A DNA stretch of 64,000 bases from Ischnura elegans. Its lineage: Eukaryota; Arthropoda; Insecta; Odonata; Coenagrionidae. The stretch lies in the NCBI RefSeq assembly GCF_921293095.1, contig NC_060252.1:46004881-46068880 (forward strand). Reading direction: 5' to 3'. Numbering within the stretch: the stretch's first letter is position 1; each line of letters opens with the position of its first letter. Under the pieces are notes generated by a model, which saw only the letters and a program-made list of their open reading frames with translations, was not told the DNA's origin and searched no databases. A program made the position numbers and the translations under genes. Below, piece by piece: positions 60,201-64,000 of this stretch.

Positions 60201-60257
60201 GAGTCCATTGTCAGAGCTGAGAAACAACATCAAACAGCATCTAACTCTCTTGAGTAG
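48207..60257 (+). CDS. THAP zinc finger and BESS motif protein
   Basis: Five exons join in phase to 314 codons: 48207-48367, 48454-48617, 48925-49020, 56824-56986, 59897-60257. The THAP domain is in residues 26-108: C26-x4-C31, SFFRFPK, W58, C80-x2-H83 and EAIPSI in place of the AVPT box. The middle is acidic and Ser/Asn-rich. Residues ~275-305 fit a BESS motif: MFFAKAFQVVCSLPEELQNQ followed by IKKDILESIV. THAP domains bind DNA and BESS motifs mediate protein contacts in insect transcription factors, so a nuclear regulator is likely. The exon 1 donor (AA/GTTGGT) is weak, but the phase and the domain continuity W58-C80 support it. Exon 4 must use the donor at 56987, because reading on gives TAA at once. 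Intron 3 (7.8 kb) is filled with transposons. Confidence 0.88.
49190..49330. mobile_element. Fragment of the G-run MITE family
   Basis: CAGTGGTGTAACTATGGGGG at 49194 matches the right end of the MITE at 46141 in inverted orientation. The other end is not found; GGGGGTCGCCCCCAGGG follows at 49298. Lies at the start of intron 3 of the THAP-BESS gene. Confidence 0.5.
49331..50479. other. Intron 3, no features recognised
   Basis: AT-rich, ORFs up to 77 codons, no family resemblance seen. Confidence 0.4.
50480..51895 (+). pseudogene. hAT-like transposase, heavily broken
   Basis: Scattered plus-strand pieces: KRGCKFKDHLRSESHF (50530), then a shifted frame with ELALAEGCLS (50790), RPVHHKLSKWF (50855) and AVQTAADLLPADVENIVVK (50905-50960); then VQMLKEFCGTAEVVYKKILS (50990), a block typical of hAT-like proteins before the RW motif, here GGWRNM; and last HVKNFYSNCIDHLQEQM with NFHWITLKHELNW (51651-51890). 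The order agrees with BED-finger hAT proteins. It is interrupted by the palindrome at 51091-51264. No terminal repeats were identified. Confidence 0.5.
51091..51264. repeat. Inverted repeat, 62-bp perfect arms, 50-bp spacer
   Basis: 51091-51152 and 51203-51264 are exact reverse complements. The arms end inward in ATTGCGACCGGT. Read on the minus strand, the left arm and spacer give GAAACCGGTCGCAAT, the 3' half of a hammerhead with stem III ACC/GGT and cleavage triplet GTC. Upstream ATTGC could close stem I, but CTGATGA is missing; the spacer instead has GATGATGATAC on the plus strand. Inside the hAT-like remnant. Confidence 0.85.
51935..52670 (-). pseudogene. Ty1/Copia integrase fragment
   Basis: The frame 52666-52277 is open and reads KSKSETFDRYHELTAWAENR, VVRSDNGLEFVN with the second catalytic Asp, then NSTPYTPEQNGVAERANRTI with the catalytic Glu, and ends at CVPHRAI. 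A shifted continuation below 52260 has HLRVFECPAYDHVPD and KGKRLIFVGYGE, the normal sequel in Copia integrases. No LTRs, protease or RT were found, so it is an internal scrap. Lies in intron 3 of the THAP-BESS gene on the opposite strand. Confidence 0.85.
53186..54240 (+). pseudogene. Harbinger Myb/SANT-like DNA-binding gene, interrupted
   Basis: The first exon, 53186-53352, is open from Met (MAKEDVITLEFTHGGRSYHS) and ends GEALGWTR near a possible donor. The continuation from about 53915 has SEYSKEASKFRDPK, SYLAKISKEMNLSGHKTTPE and ACDRK, the trihelix-like pattern W..E....L...Y....FRDP..KKK..W..I...M seen in Harbinger partner proteins. A coiled end, LHLQEERNNLLRKYW-like, reaches about 54230. 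Frames change at least three times, and the tRNA-like insert lies between the two parts. Confidence 0.55.
53559..53630 (-). tRNA. tRNA-like sequence (tRNA pseudogene or SINE head)
   Basis: Seventy-two bases on the minus strand fold as a complete cloverleaf. Acceptor is GCCTCGG with TCAAGGC (one mismatch, one wobble), D stem GCTT/AAGC, anticodon stem CTCGA/TCGGG, loop CCGGAAA, T stem CCGGG/CCCGG with loop TTCGAAT. The anticodon would be GGA, but position 33 is C instead of T, and a Ser tRNA should have a long variable arm, which is lacking. No downstream repeat body is clear, though a run of T (minus strand) lies about 70 bases after it. A tRNA-derived SINE or pseudogene is more likely than a working tRNA. 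Confidence 0.55.
54439..55943 (-). pseudogene. PIF/Harbinger transposase, nearly complete
   Basis: Minus-strand blocks from 55500 down: ILFDEIGNRMEKQSVITVEK; FNLAKSTGHTVIYVDICKIL and WPNVNESHLITEHFEQRTGF (about 55235-55100); GIIGAIDGCHVPIKCPPNNA with the first Asp, and YFNRKSFHSIVLQAVCDDN (about 55090-54970); GDSAYPL with the second Asp (about 54830); then ARSKIEQAFRRLKGKFRHL with the Glu, and an open tail to 54439. Stops at about 55240, 54965 and 54777 break the frame. An N-terminal open piece, 55943-55647, precedes it and may be an upstream exon. Confidence 0.82.
56008..56823. other. End of intron 3, no genes
   Basis: No coding signal. CCCCCCCAAAAAATAGGGGTACCCCC at 56205 (split here by its A run) may be a scrap of the G-run MITE family. 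Confidence 0.4.
56987..59896. other. Intron 4 of the THAP-BESS gene, possible LTR
   Basis: No coding signal is recognised. From about 58196 (TGTGGCATCCCACCCCCGAC) to about 59600 the composition changes to GC-richer, with many G and C runs. This resembles a solo LTR of a Gypsy-type element, but no matching second copy, target duplication or CA end could be fixed. Confidence 0.35.
59370..59396. repeat. (CA)n microsatellite
   Basis: Nine or so CA units, an ACT interruption, then further CA units. Confidence 0.85.
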
Positions 60258-60673
60258 CCTTTCTGTGAACAACTGTGGAACTGAATCCCTATGAAATCAA
60301 TTCCTAAAATTGATTCATGTTGTGATGTATTAGATTTGATTTATCCAGTGTGTTACAAACTTCAGCTGCATATGATTCAAACGATCTGTGATCATTTCAT
60401 GTATTCTTTGCAGCTGGCCTTTTCTATTTTTATTTCAGTGAACAAAAATGGCACAATAATTCAGGTATTTTGTTCCATAAGCTCTTTGCATATGCATATA
60501 TGCACATACATTGAGAAAACAGTATTACAATGTATTTATTTACTGAAAATTACTTTATAATTTGTATATGCTAAATGTTTTTCATTTATATTATTATTTT
60601 GTTAAAGATGCTATTTATTTTTATGTACTCTATTTTTATGTTAAAATTTTAAATTATTAAGATTTTTTGAGAA

Positions 60674-60679
60674 AATAAA
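60674..60679 (+). promoter_or_regulatory. Possible poly(A) signal of the THAP-BESS gene
   Basis: AATAAA lies 417 bp after the stop codon at 60255-60257, in an AT-rich 3' region free of other features, and is followed by T-rich sequence. Confidence 0.4.
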
Positions 60680-60983
60680 TGCAATATTTTGCTTTGAATG
60701 GACAGCTCAATTTTTTATTGGAAAATTAAGAATGTTAAGTATATTGAGAATAGTATGCAATTGTCTGTCATTGGGATGTTGGAAGTATTTTCTTCAAAAT
60801 ATGATATGACTTTTGAATTTGTATAATCAATATGAGGTTGGCTAAGTATACACAATAAAAAAACAGGTAACTTGAGGATCAAAGCAGAAGTTTTCAAACT
60901 TTATAATGACTATGGATTTTACCCCAGCGAGGACAATGATAAAAAATACGGATAATAAAAATCTCCACATCTAATAAGCCAAT

Positions 60984-61632
60984 CAGTGGTGCAGCGAGGA
61001 TGAGGGGGGGGGGGGGGTTGGGGGATAAAATTCCCCCCCCCCCCCATAGCTCAGACAAATTTTTAAATTTAATCCATTTTACTTAATTTGACTGATATTA
61101 CTAATAGAATAGTGTAAGGATCAATAAAATTTCCCCCAGAAAGCCGTAAAACTCACCATTTTGAACCATTTGTCTTAAAATTCTGCAATTTATTAATCTT
61201 GCACCTACCACTTATCCTGGTGGGTATTCCATACCCCCACACACCCAGTTATTAGTTACACCTCCCCCCCAAGCCTTAATTCCTAGCTGTGCCTCTGAAG
61301 CCATTGACCGCAAAAATGATGATCTCTCTTTCAGGGGTGCAGCCAGGAATTAAGGCTGGGGGGGTTTAGGTGCAACTAATACTGGGGTGTGTGGGGGTAT
61401 GGAATACCTACCAGGATAAGCGGTAGGTGCGACATTAATAAATTGCGGAATTTTAAAATAAATGGTCCAAAATGGTGAGTTTTACGGCTTTCTGAGGGAT
61501 ATTTTATTAATCTTTACACTATTCTATTAGCAATATCTATCCAATTAAGTAAAATGGATTAAATTTAAATATTTCTCTGAGCTCTGGGGGGGGGGGGTTT
61601 AACCCCCAAAACCCCCCCTCGCTGCACCACTG
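60984..61632. mobile_element. Inverted pair of G-run MITEs
   Basis: CAGTGGTGCAGCGAGGATGA at the left and its complement at the right (GCTGCACCACTG) enclose two ~310-bp arms that are inverted copies at roughly 90 percent identity. Shared phrases include AATCCATTTTACTTAATT, ACCATTTTGGACCATTT-like text and CATACCCCCACACACCC. The arms are separated by about 60 bases at 61275-61335. Each arm starts with a run of 12-16 G. Confidence 0.75.
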
Positions 61633-63083
61633 CTCTCTTTATTGGTGAATATTAAAGCCATTATAAAGTGTTTCCAAGGAATATTGCATCGATGACAACT
61701 TCACCATAATGGATAATTATCAAATATGGAGCAAAAATGAATTCTGTAGGAAGTCAAAGGATTAGAAATAATCAAATGTCAGAGTCAGAAACCAAGTGTT
61801 ACTATGTCCCTATTTTTCACTGGCCTTGAGGGCAGAACCTCATTATTAGCCTCTGGTGCACATTTGAAATATTCCGCTGAATTATTTCACATTTATCAAA
61901 ACTATTTCTGTTTCAAAATATTGTCCGTAAAAAAGGCTAATTGCAGCTCATCCCTGGAGGTTGGAGCTCATCAATGGAGGATGTCCATCCAGATTTAGTG
62001 CAGTTGGGATGCATTAATTGTTGCTTTTCTTTCATTCTTGAGGAATTCAAGTTATCAAATAAATGCACTTGAATCCAGGGGAAAGGGAATGATTGATAAT
62101 GGCACAACTGTAACAAAAACATAAAGGGAAATGCATTTTTTTAATGCAGAAGATTTTGTTTATGAAACAAGGGTTGAAGGGAAGGAGATTATATGATAAA
62201 AATGTGACTGAGGAATAGAGGACCAAGTTGCAATTCTCAAGATCTTGAAAACATTTTCTTAATCCCTGCAAACTGGCCTTTTTGTTATTTTTTAATTCTA
62301 ATGAGATTTTGTTTCTGATATATGGGACCATATTCCTCATGCCATTGTTCCATAGTGTTAATATGAGATTAAATGTAAGTACCTACATATCTTTCATTAA
62401 TGCATGTATATGCAGTGAAACCTCTTTATATTGTAATGGAGGGGATCAAAATATGGGCAATTTGATGCATGGAGGTTCAGTATAGAGAGGTTTTAGTGAT
62501 ACATATGCACATTTTTTTCATATCCTTTGGAAATTAAAGGCACTACTGTTTTTTAAACCATTATATTTAAGGGTTTAAACAAATACGCATGCATTAGTGA
62601 ACATGTATTTATTATTTAATGATAACACAAAGCGAGCACTATCGCCTGATTTGGGATGAAATCCTATACCTCTCTGTTCAGCAAAATATCTCTCGCAGAA
62701 TATTGTTTCTGTTGGACCTAGAAAGTGAAGTTCTAAGATGGTTCTCTGAGTTACTCTGAAAGAAATCTATACTTAATTGCTCCAGCAATCTCAATGTTGC
62801 AAGTTGCCTCCAAGTCTCAAGGTACTCCCCAACTAATTTTTCTAAAAGCGGCATAATGCTTCCTGTTTGCTCTCGGCAGTTTTTGACAGATCCCACAGTT
62901 TTCCTAGGCATTTTATAAAGTTTGCAGACTAAGTATTTCTGTAATGGATTCCATAAGATAATATTAATAATATTTTTTTTATTTTTCCAGAGATCTGTAG
63001 GTTGAACACAAAATACAAATGTAGGACATGCCAATTTAGATACATAATCAATAAAAATTAAATTGAAATATATAAATTATATG
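61633..63083. other. 3' flank of the THAP-BESS gene to the LINE
   Basis: Apart from the small MITE at 62412, nothing is recognised. A 118-codon minus-strand ORF (63034-62678) stands just beyond the LINE coding end and resembles no family known to me. Confidence 0.4.
62412..62498. mobile_element. Tiny mariner-type MITE, 87 bp
   Basis: CAGTGAAACCTCTTTATATT at the left and, complemented, CACTAAAACCTCTCTATACT at the right. Such ends occur in Tc1/mariner-derived MITEs. Confidence 0.6.
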
Positions 63084-64000
63084 TTACAAATACAGAAGAT
63101 CATTAACTGAATAAAATAGATTTTTTTCCAGAAACTTCAGTAGTTTCTTCTTAAAGACCGAGGTCCTACTCTTATTTTTCACCTCTGGAGGCAACCCATT
63201 AAAAATCTTCAGGCCCATAGGTTTAGGACTTAGGGCAGTATTTTGAGTCCTGATAAAGTTTTGATGCAGGTCTTTACAAGTTCTAGTGTTGTGGCTGTGG
63301 TATAGGTCATTTGATGTGTACTGAAGAATGTTATTTTTTACATGCATACTAATGACATATATATATATATATGTATATGCATGAAAGTGGCAGGATACAC
63401 AGTTTTTTTAAAAGTGGAAGACTAGGTGCATCATAGGGGGCATTGCACATCAGCCTTATTATGCGCTTCTGAATTTTGAAGATTTCAGTAGCATGGGGAG
63501 AGGAACCCCAAAACAGGATACTGAAAATAATGTGAGAATAAAATTCACTGAAGTGCATAGACAATAAGACATCATTATTTACGGTGTTCCTGATGCTTCT
63601 TATGAGAAAGCATGTTGAACTAAGCTTGTAGCACAATTTGCTGATGTGCTTAACCCATGTTATATTTTTGTTCAGGGTAACTCCTAGAAACTGTGAACTG
63701 GAAATTTGTGGGAGTTGTTTCCCCTCTACTACAATTGGTATTGATTCAGGTGCTTTATTTTTGTTACAATAAGGCCAGACTTGTCAAGGTTCAGTTTAAG
63801 AAAATTATTTTGACACCATTCATAAAGGAGTTTAGTGGCAGTGACTGCTGTAAGGGACTAGGTATTCAATGATGGGGCTGATACAATAACATTAGTATCG
63901 TCAGCGTAGAGTATAGGTTTGACACCTGTGACAGATTTAAGAGTACCTGGTAGATCATTTATGTACAGCAAAAATAGAACAGGGCCCAAGACGGAGCCCT
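63084..64000 (-). pseudogene. LINE reverse transcriptase, C-terminal part, runs off the window
   Basis: On the minus strand from the edge: [17 protein letters not shown], then [11 protein letters not shown] with the YADD catalytic motif (about 63905), a stop, NNFLKLNLDKSGLIV, then the open frame 63636-63349 with HIIFSILFWGSSPHATEIFK and IQKRIIRLMC, and after a break 63347-63084 with HNTRTCKDL and FNGLPPEVKNKSRTSVFKKK, the usual end of Jockey/CR1-type proteins. At least two in-frame stops or shifts make it a pseudogene. The 5' part lies outside the window. Confidence 0.88.
63357..63378. repeat. (TA)n tract
   Basis: About eight TA units then TGTATATG, inside the LINE remnant at the break between its two last open pieces. 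The repeat may have caused the frame loss. Confidence 0.8.

Overview
The window is nuclear DNA of a metazoan, most likely an arthropod and probably an insect. The evidence is GT-AG spliced genes with kilobase introns, AT-rich intergenic DNA, and a dense load of DNA transposons, MITEs, Helitron and LINE relics. The species cannot be named from the sequence alone.

Two host genes can be assembled exon by exon with matching phases, both on the + strand. The first (16975-40844, 13 exons, 750 codons) encodes an NRF-6-like multi-pass membrane protein: a signal peptide, a Cys-rich NRF ectodomain and an acyltransferase-3 membrane domain. The second (48207-60257, 5 exons, 314 codons) encodes a nuclear protein with an N-terminal THAP zinc finger and a C-terminal BESS motif. 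Everything else recognisable is mobile DNA, much of it inside the introns of these two genes.

Layout. 1-4478: a PHD-finger ORF running off the left edge, a THAP pseudogene, a 3053-bp Transib-like element (5-bp CGGCG target duplication, termini starting CACAGTG) and a LINE reverse-transcriptase scrap. 4478-13745: a dispersed repeat, a possible Helitron 5' end, a long complex of inverted repeats around a 314-bp satellite array, then the C-terminal part of a Helitron helicase. 13745-16974: a MITE piece, a second Helitron end, and a displaced copy of one exon-intron block of the NRF-6-like gene. 16975-40844: the NRF-6-like gene, whose introns carry an element with 0.46-kb TIRs (19992-23107), a piggyBac (25284-27833), a MITE (28847-29214), a second piggyBac (31770-34784) and a pogo-like element (36895-38944). 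42442-47502: a Tigger-like element, several MITEs and a perfect 82-bp-arm palindrome containing a hammerhead-ribozyme-like motif. 48207-60257: the THAP-BESS gene, with hAT, Copia and PIF/Harbinger copies plus a tRNA-like sequence in intron 3. 60984-64000: an inverted MITE pair and a LINE reverse transcriptase on the - strand.

Most interesting points: the internally deleted Transib (RAG1-lineage) element with heptamer-like ends; the hammerhead-like palindromes; the displaced exon copy that preserves the empty site of a piggyBac insertion; and the higher-order 314-bp satellite flanked by ~1-kb inverted arms. All family assignments come from reading translated motifs and termini; no database search was possible.
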